From Margaritifera margaritifera (lineage: Eukaryota; Mollusca; Bivalvia; Unionida; Margaritiferidae): a DNA stretch of 64,000 nt. A program made the position numbers and the translations under genes. This document shows positions 55,335 to 64,000 of this stretch, one piece after another. The first letter of the stretch is position 1; every line of letters starts with the position of its first letter. The notes beneath the pieces were generated by a model, which worked only from the letters and a program-made list of their open reading frames with translations, had not been told where the DNA came from and did no database searches. Location of the stretch: NCBI GenBank assembly GCA_029931535.1, contig JAQPZY010001692.1, positions 2,209,001-2,273,000 of the forward strand, read 5' to 3'.

Positions 55335-56045
55335 GTAGTTATGATGGATTCCCGACAAGCCACCCCGAAATTGTCACACTTTATGTGATAGATAGGTCCA
55401 CAAATATCTTTCTTATTGGACTTATTCTTTGTGTGAACTAGCATCTGTCTTAGGGTCCGGTATGGTTTAAAACACACATTAATTTTCTGTCGCTGAAAAA
55501 CGTGTTTCAGGCATTCGGAAGTACCTTTCATATAAGGTAGGATGATGCTACCTTTCGAGTCACTTTTTTTAGTCACTGGTCGGCTCTTCCCGGTACTGTC
55601 ACTTTGACTAGCGTTCAGCCTGTTGGTAACCTTCTTAATCGCCCAATCCGGATAATGACACCTCTTGAGGGCAGCATTGACATGATCGAGTTCTTGTTTT
55701 AAATCTGTAGGGTCAGATGAAACGACATGTAATGTTCTGACAACCCTAAGTTTCTGATCTAATGGATGGTGCGAGTCAAAATCTGCCGCATATCTGGGAC
55801 AATTTGTTAACATCGCTCACTATTCCCTCGGGTGATGTTAACAATCAGTAGAGAATAAATCATTCTGCTGATGAAGTCCTTAGTACAAGGACGAAAACTT
55901 CAGGTTAGCTTTCAATTTATTTATTGTGTATAAAATTGAACAGTTTAAACATTATCAGATATGAATTATACTACACAGTTAAGCTTCACCATGTATATAT
56001 CAGGATTCTCGATTCCCGACAAGCCACCCCGAAATTGTCACAGAA
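55335..56045. repeat. Exact 32-bp direct repeat (inside Penelope-like element and PolB flank)
   Basis: Positions 55,347-55,378 are identical to 56,011-56,042 (GATTCCCGACAAGCC... to ...GAAATTGTCACA). The right copy is where PolB is expected to resume (compare 40,640-40,680); the left copy lies in the Penelope-like reading frame at its Cys motif. Confidence 0.85.
55850..55925 (+). ncRNA. Hammerhead ribozyme motif (right inverted arm)
   Basis: Plus strand: CTGATGA (55,868-55,874), the same stem II and GAAA (55,893-55,896). Stem III is weakened by a G-to-A change after GAAA. Oriented opposite to the coding strand of the element. Confidence 0.65.
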
Positions 56046-56379
56046 CAAATTGACGTTGAGCACATTCGCAAATACGAACGACTGATCCATGAAAACTTGT
56101 TCCACTTGTAGTATACCGTGTTGCCTCATCATTACAAAAGAAAACTGATGTTTAAATTCTGTTGCACGTGTGCCGAAACCTACAATCAGCATAAATCCAA
56201 TCATGGGTACCAATTGCTAAAAGTGTACGAAATCTGGCATTTTCCACCACAGAACGTATCAACATGACTGATCGAGTCCAACCATTTTCGAGACAAGTCA
56301 ACGAGTTCCTAAACTTGAAACAAGAGGCTAGTGGCTATCCAAACGTGATATCACAAAGAAGAGAAAGTATTACGGAATT

Positions 56380-57252
56380 ATGTATCATTTCTTTAAATAA
56401 TGGTATAGTTTTATTAGTTTATGACTTGTGTATAATAGTCTAATAGGTGTTGTTTTGCAGAGTGCACATATACGATAATTTTAATGTGACTCAGTACATT
56501 GGTCTTGGGAAAATATTGTCGGTTGAAGCATGAGTCATATCACGTGATTCTAGCGCGTGCTAACATGTATTATTATTTTGACCTGCATTCAATGTTCTGA
56601 CCGAGATTTCGCAATTACAGAGAGTGATTCATTTCTGTTGACTAGAAGTAGAATAAGTTCGTAAATACCGAGTTCTTGATTTAAGACGGAATAAGGAATG
56701 GATATTATTTGTTTTAAAAGACGCAGCATAGAAACTATATGAAAGGATGTAATCGGAGCGTTCGCCATTCTTACATAGTTCGTTCAGCCTGAGAGGTCAT
56801 AAACGAGATTGGTTCATTTTGTGTGTGGTATTCTGCTTCAGAGAGATATTATTATACAGTACATTTTGGATTTAGTACTGCTACTTAAATTTTAAGAATT
56901 ATTCAGCTCCGTTGGAATTATCGGAAACATTTCTAGAACTTGTGTGATATTCCATATTCACAAGGATTATTTTGCAATTAATAATATTTGGATATAACTG
57001 ATTCTTGTTGGCACTCCAGGTTTAATTCGGAATACTCTTTATTCGGAATAGTTTGGATTAACTTCCGGATCAGAGAACTTTAGAACAATTTAGGACTTTT
57101 AAGGATATTCTATACTGTAAGTTATTTTTAATTCTTTCACTTTGATTGTTTGTTGAAATATTTTTATATTTTAGGAAATTAAATATTTGTATTTTTAATC
57201 TTGAAAGCTTGTTTGAGTCTTTTCTTTTGTTACATTACCCCTAGTCGTAAAC
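56380..57252 (+). mobile_element. LTR-like insertion (about 870 bp) in PolB relic 4
   Basis: Non-coding AT-rich insert. PolB-like sequence ends near 56,380 and resumes near 57,253. It begins TGTATCATTTC and ends TTTTGTTACATTACCCC...GTAAAC, similar in layout to the insert at 39,694-40,531. A solo LTR is likely; no clear target duplication was found. Confidence 0.4.
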
Positions 57253-57514
57253 TTCGAAGCGATGGTACCGATCCGTGGGGAGAATCGAATTGGAACACGT
57301 TGAGCCTAATGTGGGAAGGCGGGCTTTTGCCCACGTTATGTTGAATTGTTTGTGGGGGGAAACTAACCCAGTGCCGGTGTATGCCCAAGATAGAACACTT
57401 TATGCATCCAGATCAATACTTTCAGTTGTTGGACGATAAAGGAAAACTGATTAAATTACATTTAAACGCCACGAGAAACTTCATAACCTGCATGGCTACG
57501 ACGGACACCTTATT

Positions 57515-57965
57515 ATGGAGGCCATCAGAACAGCCTCGACGGAGACAATCAGCGCCATCCCAAATAATATGGAAACATATATGACTTTTTCACTGGAGCT
57601 GTTACAGTTTATCGACAGCCTCCAGTTTATGAGCAGCGGTCTCGACAAGCTGGCCGCCAAAAGGAGGCGTTTCGCGCCACAGCACAGCACACCGTCGGAA
57701 CGACTGAGTACAGTATTGACCGTCTACCCGTACCAATATGTAAGCAGCTGGGAGCGATTTTAAGAAACCAAGCTTCCGCCGATGGACGCCTTCTACAGCC
57801 AGATAAACCGTGCTTGCATAACCGAAAAAGACTATGATCATGCGCAGAGTGTGTGGAAGGCATTCGACTGCCAGAACCTTGGAGACTATCACGATCTTTA
57901 CCTAAAGACCGATGTGTTTTTGTTAGCTGACGTGTTTAATCTAGTCTATGTTCATTGTATTGCAC
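57515..57965 (+). pseudogene. Fragment of a second, different PolB lineage
   Basis: IPNNMETYMTFSLELLQFIDSLQFM, then after breaks VYPYQYVSSWERF, stop, KLPPMDAFYSQIN and CQNLGDYHDLYLKTDVFLLADVF. The YLKTDVFLLADVF exonuclease block belongs to the viral/organellar type B polymerases (DNA_pol_B_2) found in other Polinton-like elements, not to the family in the rest of the window. It is joined directly to PolB of the first family at about 57,500. Confidence 0.7.
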
Positions 57966-58142
57966 ACATATTGCTCATATGCAGCACAAGAAAACCCTTA
58001 CCTTCAAAAGCACAAAGAGTGTATGAAAGCTTTAACTTTAGAATTTTCTCCTAATCTAGTTCATGTTCATTGTATTGTACACTGACTGTCCTCAAATTGC
58101 TCAGATGCAGCAAAAGAAATCCCTTACCTTCAATAGTACAGA
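57945..58142. repeat. Tandem duplication, about 113-bp unit
   Basis: TAGTCTATGTTCATTGTATTG...CCCTTACCTTCAAAAGCAC (57,945-58,027) recurs at 58,058-58,142 with minor changes. Confidence 0.75.
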
Positions 58143-58149
58143 GCGAATA

Positions 58150-59170
58150 CTTTATATTTTCATGTTCATCAGCTATAATGTCAGGGAGACTTGAATAAAT
58201 GCAAGAAGTTATGTAAGAAGCCCCTGCTGAAATGAAAAGAACCAATTTTAGTATTAGATGGCTTGCAATGCATAATGCTGTTGCAACAGTTCGTGCCAGT
58301 TGCTGGATCAATTGTCTCTTACCTTCAAGAAGATACTGGTAATTCAAACAGTAATTGCGTAGCTGATAGCATCTTAAAATCCATACTGAGTTTCAAAGTT
58401 CCAGCTGTACCAGCGTTATTGGCAGATGCTTTGGAAATTTTGTAAATTTTATGCAAATGTCTTCTAAAAGAAGACTTGGTTTTAAGTATAGTCAGTCCTT
58501 TGGTAAAGGAAGCTATATGTAAATTAGAAGGTTTGAAGAAACAAAATGGTAGCAAGTACTCTGACTTTCTTTATAACTTGACAACATGTGGTAACACTGT
58601 ATATTAAAAGGGTGTACAGCTTCCAAATTCCCATGAAAAGAGTCGGATGAAAAGATTGAAAATAGAATATATTGACACTCTTCTCGAAAATCCGTAGGCA
58701 GGTACGAGTTCTCAAACCAACGAGGTACAAGCATTTTTAGTGATTGGACAAAAAGTAACTGTAACACTAAACAAAATGCACAAATAGAATATCATCTTGA
58801 TGTTTTACATGAGCAGTTTTCTCCCCTTGTAAATATCAATTCACTGAAGAGGGAAATGCTAGGAGTTAGGTCAATCATGTCCTGATCTTACAAGATCTAC
58901 ACATTGTAAACTGTCAGCGATTCCAGTAACATCTGTTTCATGTGAGAGATTGGAACGCGTGTTCCAGTAAGATATGTTACATGTGAGAGATTGGAATGTG
59001 TATTCCAGTACGATCTGTTACATGTGAGAGATTGGAATGTGTATTCCAGTATGACGTGACAGATTGAAAAGTGTATACCAGTAAGATCTTGTTACATGTG
59101 ACAGAGGTTCCAGTTTGCAGAATAGGATTAATGTCAAGTTTAGATGAAACTGGCCTTAGTCTGAGAAATC
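58150..59170 (+). pseudogene. hAT-like transposase-derived pseudogene
   Basis: Plus-strand pieces TNFSIRWLAMHNAVATVRAS (58,240; the RWL-H-AV block of hAT/ZNF862-like proteins), then FHTEFQSSSCTSVIG and LSAIPVTSVSCERLERVF near 58,910, the start of the hAT C-terminal dimerisation domain, followed after repeats by LQNRIMSSL near 59,115. Stops and shifts throughout. The region around the SCER motif is amplified (next entry). Confidence 0.5.
58930..59100. repeat. Tandem repeat, about 50-bp unit x4, from the hAT C-terminal motif
   Basis: Unit 'ACATGTGAGAGATTGGAA(C/T)G(C/T)GT' + 'ATTCCAGTA' starts at about 58,938, 58,979, 59,023 and 59,052. The first unit encodes the conserved SCER residues, so the coding motif itself was expanded. 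Confidence 0.75.
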
Positions 59171-59432
59171 CTTTCATTCCCTTTTGCTTGGGCAATAAGT
59201 TACTGGCACAAAGAAAAAAAAAGCCGTTTGGCTAGGTTATATCAGCCAAGTGGAAAAAAGAATAAAGTATTAACAAAGAGTGTATAATACAATCATTAAG
59301 TATGGTAGTAATTTTACGTGCACTCTTTGCATTTCTATGTGACTCCTTAAAACTGTAAGTTTAGACTCGATAGCACATATGAATAAAGGATTAATCATGT
59401 TCAAATATCTTTTTAGTTGTATTTTTTTATTC

Positions 59433-59439
<7 letters not shown>

Positions 59440-59467
<28 letters not shown>

Positions 59468-59485
59468 CATCCCCCCTCTCTCTCT
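59440..59485. repeat. (TC)n microsatellite
   Basis: Two CT-rich runs. The Arg-Glu frame on the minus strand is an artefact. Confidence 0.9.
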
Positions 59486-59790
59486 CCAAAAAATAACTTT
59501 CACATTTTTATGAATTAACACTTTTTCCAATTCATTATATGCAAACATAAATGACTGACTCTATGTAGTTCAAAATAGTTGCTAAAATATCACGCATTTT
59601 GGTCTTCCAAACTGCAATGTTAGGCTTCCAAAAATGATGCTTTGGAAGTCCTGGACTTCCTGAAATCCGAAATTAGTGGAACTCCTCTCTGTGTGTGCAC
59701 AATGAAATTACTAATGACACATATTCACTGAGTATTCATGCCGAGACAGAAAACTTCCGCAATGATATCAAGTATAACATAAAGTTTTAA

Positions 59791-60175
59791 GACACTATTG
59801 ATAATACAAAGGACACTATTGATAATACAAAGGAAACTAGTGATAATACAAAGGAAACTAGTAATAATACAAAGGACACTATTGATAATACAAAGGACAC
59901 TATTGATAATGCAAAGGACATTAGTGATGCTACAAAGGACACTATTGATAATACAAAGGAAACTAGTGATAATACAAAGGACACTATTGATAATATAAAG
60001 GAAACTAGTGATAATGCAATGGACATTAGTGATAATACAAAGGACACTATTGATAATACAAAGGAAACTAGTGATAATGCAAAGGACATTAGTGATAATA
60101 CAAAGGACACCTTTGATAATACAAAGGACACTATTAATAATACAAAGGACATTAGTGATAATGCAAAGGACAATA
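59791..60175. repeat. 21-bp coding-periodic minisatellite, about 18 copies
   Basis: Unit GACACTATTGATAATACAAAG with variants (GAAACTAGTGATAATACAAAG, GACATTAGTGATAATGCAAAG). The plus strand reads a seven-residue repeat (DTIDNTK/ETSDNTK/DISDNAK) open over all copies to a stop at about 60,196; the minus strand reads LSIVSFV repeats. Substitutions fall mainly at fixed positions, so copies belong to three or four subtypes. No start codon precedes it in the plus frame. Confidence 0.85.
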
Positions 60176-60499
60176 TAAATGTTTTACCACAAATATAATA
60201 AGACAGCACCTAAATTGTTTAAGGATGAAATGCTCTGTATGCTTTTAAGAGAGTTCAATGGATGAAAAAGTAGGATCTGCTCTTGTAGAACCGACACAAA
60301 ATGAAGAAAAGTATATGTGCAAAGGTATTAAATCTGTGTAATGAAGGAAAACGTCATATTTAACACGTACAAAAGTGCTTTGTTCAGCCAAACTGAAAAT
60401 TTTCACAGATGAATTTAATATTTAATAACATTATAATTCAGAGAGGTAACTATAAACTTGTTCTTTGGAATGCAACTAAATGCAAAGTCTGGTGAAAAT

Positions 60500-61360
60500 T
60501 TCGAGATGGCCGCTATGCAGGATGTTAGATAAGCACCATATTCATTCAGAACCAGCCACATATTCCTATAATAGTGCCTTAGTGAAAACCTCATGCCGAC
60601 GAGACCCGCCGTTCTGGGAAGGAGACATACAAAGATTTTCAGGATGGCCTTCAAGGCAGCAGCAGCCATTTTGGAGGTTAGATCAGCATAATTTTGACAT
60701 ATGAATAAATATATATTTCAAGAAGTGGGATTTTTTTCTGTTTGTTTCTAAATGTCAGTAAGACCATCCATTTATGAGAAGTAGTTGTTACACGATTTTC
60801 AAATTTTGGGAAGTCACATTACCATCACTTGGTTTTGTTTTTTTTGTTTTTTTTTGGGGGGGGGGGGGGAACCAGCTAATAAAACAAGATGTGTTGTAGC
60901 AAACATTTAATGCCGATAGGACCATCTTAGATGTGAAACAGGCACCATTTTCATTTAGGACCAACTAGACATCAACAGAAGTCTTTTCGTGAAAACCCAT
61001 ATCATTATGAACATCTGTTCAGAAGAAGTAGCTGTAACAATATTTTTAAGATGGTTTCCATTGTGGCTATATTGTTTGTCCAATGTGCAACATTTTCATC
61101 TTGGACAAACTAGACACCATAAAGAAGCCTTTTAGTGAAAACCGCATATCAATATGACCATCCATTGAAGAAGAATAACGATAAGATTTTCAAGATGTCT
61201 GCCATAGTGGCCATACTGGATGTCGGATTGGCATAATTTTCATTCTGGGACAAAAATCAGACATCATAAAGTTATTTAGTGAAAGCTCCATTATATATGA
61301 CCATCCACTCATGAGTAGTAGAGGTAACAATATTTTCAAGATGGCTATAATGACTATCAT
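60500..61360. repeat. Degenerate satellite, about 146-bp unit, about 5 copies
   Basis: The phrases 'AGTGAAAACC' (60,580; 60,990; 61,134; 61,280), 'ATGACCATCCA' and 'TTTTCAAGATGGC(C/T)' recur with spacing of about 144-146 bp in the best copies. No gene was found. A poly-T/G tract lies at 60,838-60,869. Confidence 0.7.
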
Positions 61361-61399
61361 TAAGATAGACCAATGTAATACCAGAAAATGAAAAAAAAT

Positions 61400-62130
61400 C
61401 CGTTTCTATAATTACTCTTTAATCTGCCTTAGCTAAACATTTTACCTTTTATCATCTTCTACCACTAATTCCCATTCAGTTCATTTCTGTTTTCAATTTC
61501 TTTATGGAAACCAAGTTACTAGTATTTGAACTGGTGACCTAAGATATGAATGGGCCACTGCAAATTTGCAAGTAGGTCCCCCTATCCATAACAGTGTTCC
61601 AGTCATCAATTTCTTACAGAAGTGGGAGTTGAGGGCACTTCTTACCATGAAGGCACTTATTTGTGAGACAAGGATTTTGTACCCCACTTCACATCAAACT
61701 TTTCTTCTACTGGCTCCATATGATTTACATTTCTTACAGTGAGTAAATATATGATATCCCTTGTGCTAACATCCTAGTCTGTCTCTGTCAAAGTAAAGCC
61801 ATGTGTATTGAGTCTGCCAGTCCATACCTACCCCCACTTGTGATGAGATTCACTGGGATGCTTTTCCTTGATTGTGATGGTTTGGTTTGTTTCAACAGCT
61901 GACATCCCAACTAAAACAGCTCAAGCCAATGTCGAGTCTGAAGACTGGACAAAGTCTGTTTCATCAAGTCTGTCTAAATGTCTCAATAAAGGAGCTGAAG
62001 GGAGGGGGACAGTCTTTCAGGGGCAGTGTGGAGAACTTTCCTTCTATCCATTCTATTTCTTTCTAGCTAGAACATTGTATAATCTTCTATGATACCAACA
62101 CTAGTATCCAACCAATCCATAAAAAAATAA
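61400..62130. other. No recognised gene
   Basis: A plus-strand frame of 74 codons (61,868-62,092; TADIPTKTAQANVESEDW) has no clear domain. 'GTATTTGAACTGGTGACC' (61,521) weakly resembles a reversed tRNA box B and may mark a SINE relic. Confidence 0.3.
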
Positions 62131-62142
62131 GAATGTCATCTG

Positions 62143-62863
62143 CAGGGTTCTCTGGGACGCCAAAATCTGCATAAAAATAAGCATACTTCTCATTTTTTGG
62201 ATGCATAAAAATTCCAACAACTGAGTCCTCGGTACGCTAGTTTTCTGCAGAAAATTCTGCTGTTTTTTTAAAAATCAGTTTTTACAAATCCAGTATCAAT
62301 CATGTAGTGTGTGAGCTATCAAGCAAAGTTCAAGCGATTGTACTGGGATTAGGTTAAGCCGCATAGGTTAGATCTTAGCAGACAAATAGATTAAGACACC
62401 TGTTAATTGGTTGTCGGTTCCTAATAATCAGTTTGATCAAAAGGCTAATTATACACGCATTTTGACACTTTCTTTGATAAACATTACTTAGCACAGTTTT
62501 AATTCATCATATTATAACTCCTTACGTGATGTTTGAAACACAGGCATTTTATAGTATACCGTATGTAGAAAAATAGTGCCAAGATTTTGGGACTTATTTT
62601 GTTTGTTCATGGAATTCAAACTACCATGTTAATTATAACAATTCCCAGTCCCTATACAATGCCAGGGTTCTCTGGGACGCCAAAATCCGCGTAAAGTACG
62701 CCTACTTTTTATTTTTGGACGCATGAAAATTCCAACAGCTGAGTCCTCGATATGCAATTTTTTTTTCGGGGGAGGGGTGTCGGCAAATCGTCTTTTATTT
62801 TATCAGTTTCTACAAAGCGAGTATCAATCACGTAGTGTGCGAGCTATCAAACGAAGTTCAAGC
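62143..62863. repeat. Two direct copies of a 200-220-bp dispersed repeat
   Basis: 62,143-62,337 and 62,664-62,863 share CAGGGTTCTCTGGGACGCC, GAGTCCTCG, AGTATCAATCA and GAGCTATCAA(G/A)C(A/G)AAGTTCAAGCG. No coding content. Family unknown. 62,870-63,520 shows nothing further. Confidence 0.8.
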
Positions 62864-63593
62864 GCAGAGTGCACTTTTACTTTGAACTAATTTAAGGAGT
62901 TCTCATGCATAGCTGCAAATTCGTACAATTTTTGCATGATATTCGCACTCGCGCACCCTGCAGCATCTTTGAATTTGCCGCCTGTGTTTATCCACATGGA
63001 CTAATTTTGAAATTTGCTTTTAAAATGTTTCGTTATCGCTGCCTTGTTTAGCAATGCAAGTATCAAACGAATTCAGGTAATTAATATTTACATGCATTGA
63101 CATTGGCTAAAAAGTGCTGGTGAATTACTTCATTTGCATATGTGTCTTGGCTTCAAGATTTTCAGGGCAGTTTCAACTTTCTGACTAAGAAGATGTGTGG
63201 TTTGTTGCAGAAGAACATTTTATTCTGATAAATTCTTTGAGGTAAATCTCAACGGTGGCTTATATTTGTAACGAGGGCAATTCTTCACAATTATTAATTA
63301 GGGCTTTCTCCGGTCTAAAAGTAGAACGACAGACATAGAGAAGAAAAAGAAAGATAGTTCATTTCCTTAAAGTGAAGTTACTACTTAATGAAAATAAGAA
63401 GAGACAAAGATTAATTTCCAATAGAAATTATGAGGTTTATTTAAAGTAAATTATCAGTTAAAGTAAATAATTAATTAAATAAACATTTACAATGAAGGGT
63501 CTTGTTTTGATGGAAGGAGACAAAACTTATGAAGGAAAATTATGAACATTAAAAAAAAATAATAAATGCTGGCATAAATGGGAATTACTTACC

Positions 63594-63841
63594 ATATTGG
63601 ACACCACACAGACAATTAGATCGTCTTGTTTGTAACAGCTTTCAGACAAGCAGTCTGATGTAACACCACACAACAGCGATAGTACGAACGGCAGTGACAA
63701 CAGCCAACAGTAATCCCGCCAAACCAACGCTGGACCGGTCGAAAAGAATAATAGACTTGAAATGCATACCCGCGCCGCGACCGTGGACGCGTCCGCTGGC
63801 CGGTAAAAACGGTCTGACATGTACAGCGCGTAAGTAAACAC
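63594..63841 (-). CDS. Possible first coding exon of a secreted or membrane protein
   Basis: Minus-strand frame from ATG 63,841 through a hydrophobic, signal-like segment (WLLSLPFVLSLLCGV) to a Cys-containing mature part (SDCLSESCYKQDDLIVCVVSNM), which ends exactly at a consensus splice donor GTAAGT (63,593-63,588). The upstream region is GC-rich with a G14 run (63,860-63,873), as expected near a promoter. The Cys pattern could suit an LRR N-cap or a small disulphide domain. No downstream exon was identified in the window. Confidence 0.35.
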
Positions 63842-64000
63842 TATTACTATAGAAAGAGAAGGGGGGGGGGGGGGCGGTGACTTTGAATGTCAATGTGAAT
63901 AAGTCCTAAATGAACCAGATTGTTTATAAGTTTATTCATTGATGAAAATAGAAAGTGTGACAATTGTTACACAATTTCCTATATATCTCAGATTTATGTG

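Larger units (their letters stand above)
54983..55967 (-). mobile_element. Penelope-like element fragment with inverted ribozyme-bearing arms
   Basis: Minus-strand coding between inverted arms of about 125-140 bp (54,983-55,106 and 55,828-55,967). From 55,813: MLTNCPRYAADFDSHHPLD, a C-terminal RT/connector part, ending in a GIY-YIG endonuclease (NYIGETERTLKAIFNEHRRP, then SGHIHTVCPGHTVFWDS and a closing Glu region), typical of Penelope-like retroelements. The RT palm is missing, so the copy is 5' truncated. Each arm carries a hammerhead ribozyme core. Confidence 0.85.
53318..57500 (+). pseudogene. Polinton relic 4: PolB, split by two insertions
   Basis: Plus-strand PolB. The N-terminal part is near 54,010 (ARYGNCHKYARVIVHN) and 54,200 (RCYDPDGMPAEL), then SFEEASIIAKACEFK (54,380), LHWLHYL, EFRRVVEDYNV (54,835) and up to IKYIDV before a Penelope-like insert at 54,983. 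PolB resumes at about 56,011 (EQIDVEHIRKYERLIHENL), is cut at about 56,380 by an LTR-like insert and resumes at 57,253 with HVMLNCLWGETNPV. A 180-bp piece at 53,318-53,500 duplicates 54,620-54,800. The catalytic palm is incomplete. Confidence 0.75.

Noticed and set aside
55147..55338. Plus-strand frame over the Penelope-like element
   Set aside because: Antisense of the GIY-YIG endonuclease frame.
59270..59548. Minus-strand frame with EREREREI repeat
   Set aside because: Generated by the (TC)n tract at 59,440-59,485.

Overview
This window is metazoan nuclear DNA, AT-rich and crowded with microsatellites and mobile elements. Its mix suggests a lophotrochozoan, probably a mollusc; a cephalopod is plausible but not proven. 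The evidence is long (AT)n and (TATG)n tracts, an intronless multi-finger C2H2 gene, a RecQ-like helicase copy with one visible intron, RTE-like endonuclease/reverse-transcriptase retroposons, a Penelope-like element with hammerhead ribozymes, tRNA-derived SINEs and repeated Polinton/Maverick elements. I see no bacterial-style operons, CRISPR arrays, rRNA or intact tRNA genes. Very little looks like intact host coding sequence: one C2H2 gene (10,985-11,992, -) and a possible signal-peptide exon (63,594-63,841, -).

Layout. 1-1,940: end of a Polinton relic (packaging ATPase, minus strand). 4,915-7,530: an RTE-like LINE in two inverted pieces. 9,181-10,283: a 1.1-kb foldback. 10,985-11,992: C2H2 gene. 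13,055-15,190: RecQ-like pseudogene. 17,385-19,985: a second RTE-like LINE between inverted repeats. 21,060-22,010 and 25,270-27,100: two pieces of a minus-strand Polinton relic, with an unrecognised minus-strand small-ORF cluster (22,279-23,325) between them. 31,900-33,780: minisatellites matching Polinton non-coding and terminal sequence. 33,840-35,031: C2H2 pseudogene. 36,265-52,945: an almost full-length but decayed Polinton. 53,318-57,500: another Polinton polymerase relic hit by a Penelope-like element and an LTR-like insertion, followed by a piece of a second PolB lineage. 58,150-59,170: hAT-like pseudogene. 59,790-61,400: two tandem-repeat regions. 62,140-62,870: a dispersed direct repeat. 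63,594-63,841: possible first coding exon.

The central element (about 16.7 kb) has long terminal inverted repeats that I aligned by eye. Left to right it holds a small basic gene (-), a small Thr/Ala-rich gene (+), PolB (+, cut by an LTR-like insertion and a SINE), a duplicated unknown ORF, the FtsK/HerA-type packaging ATPase (+), an inverted block carrying minor genes and the integrase N-terminus (-), the rest of the integrase with SH3-like and chromo domains (+), penton, a pVI-like protein, the major capsid protein, an unknown ORF, an adenain-like protease and two paralogous small genes (+). All are broken by stops or frameshifts, so it is a fossil virus-like transposon.

The most unusual signal is at the two ends of this element. 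Four small genes each end 25-33 nt before a histone-type 3' stem-loop, followed 13-14 nt later by a conserved purine-rich element resembling the U7/histone downstream element. One stem-loop (51,338-51,353) matches the histone consensus perfectly and another carries a compensatory base-pair change. Promoters in front of these genes have TATA and CCAAT boxes, and one has a histone-like CATTC cap motif. This suggests the element used the host's replication-dependent histone mRNA pathway for its terminal genes. I do not know of a description of this in Polintons, but I could not search.
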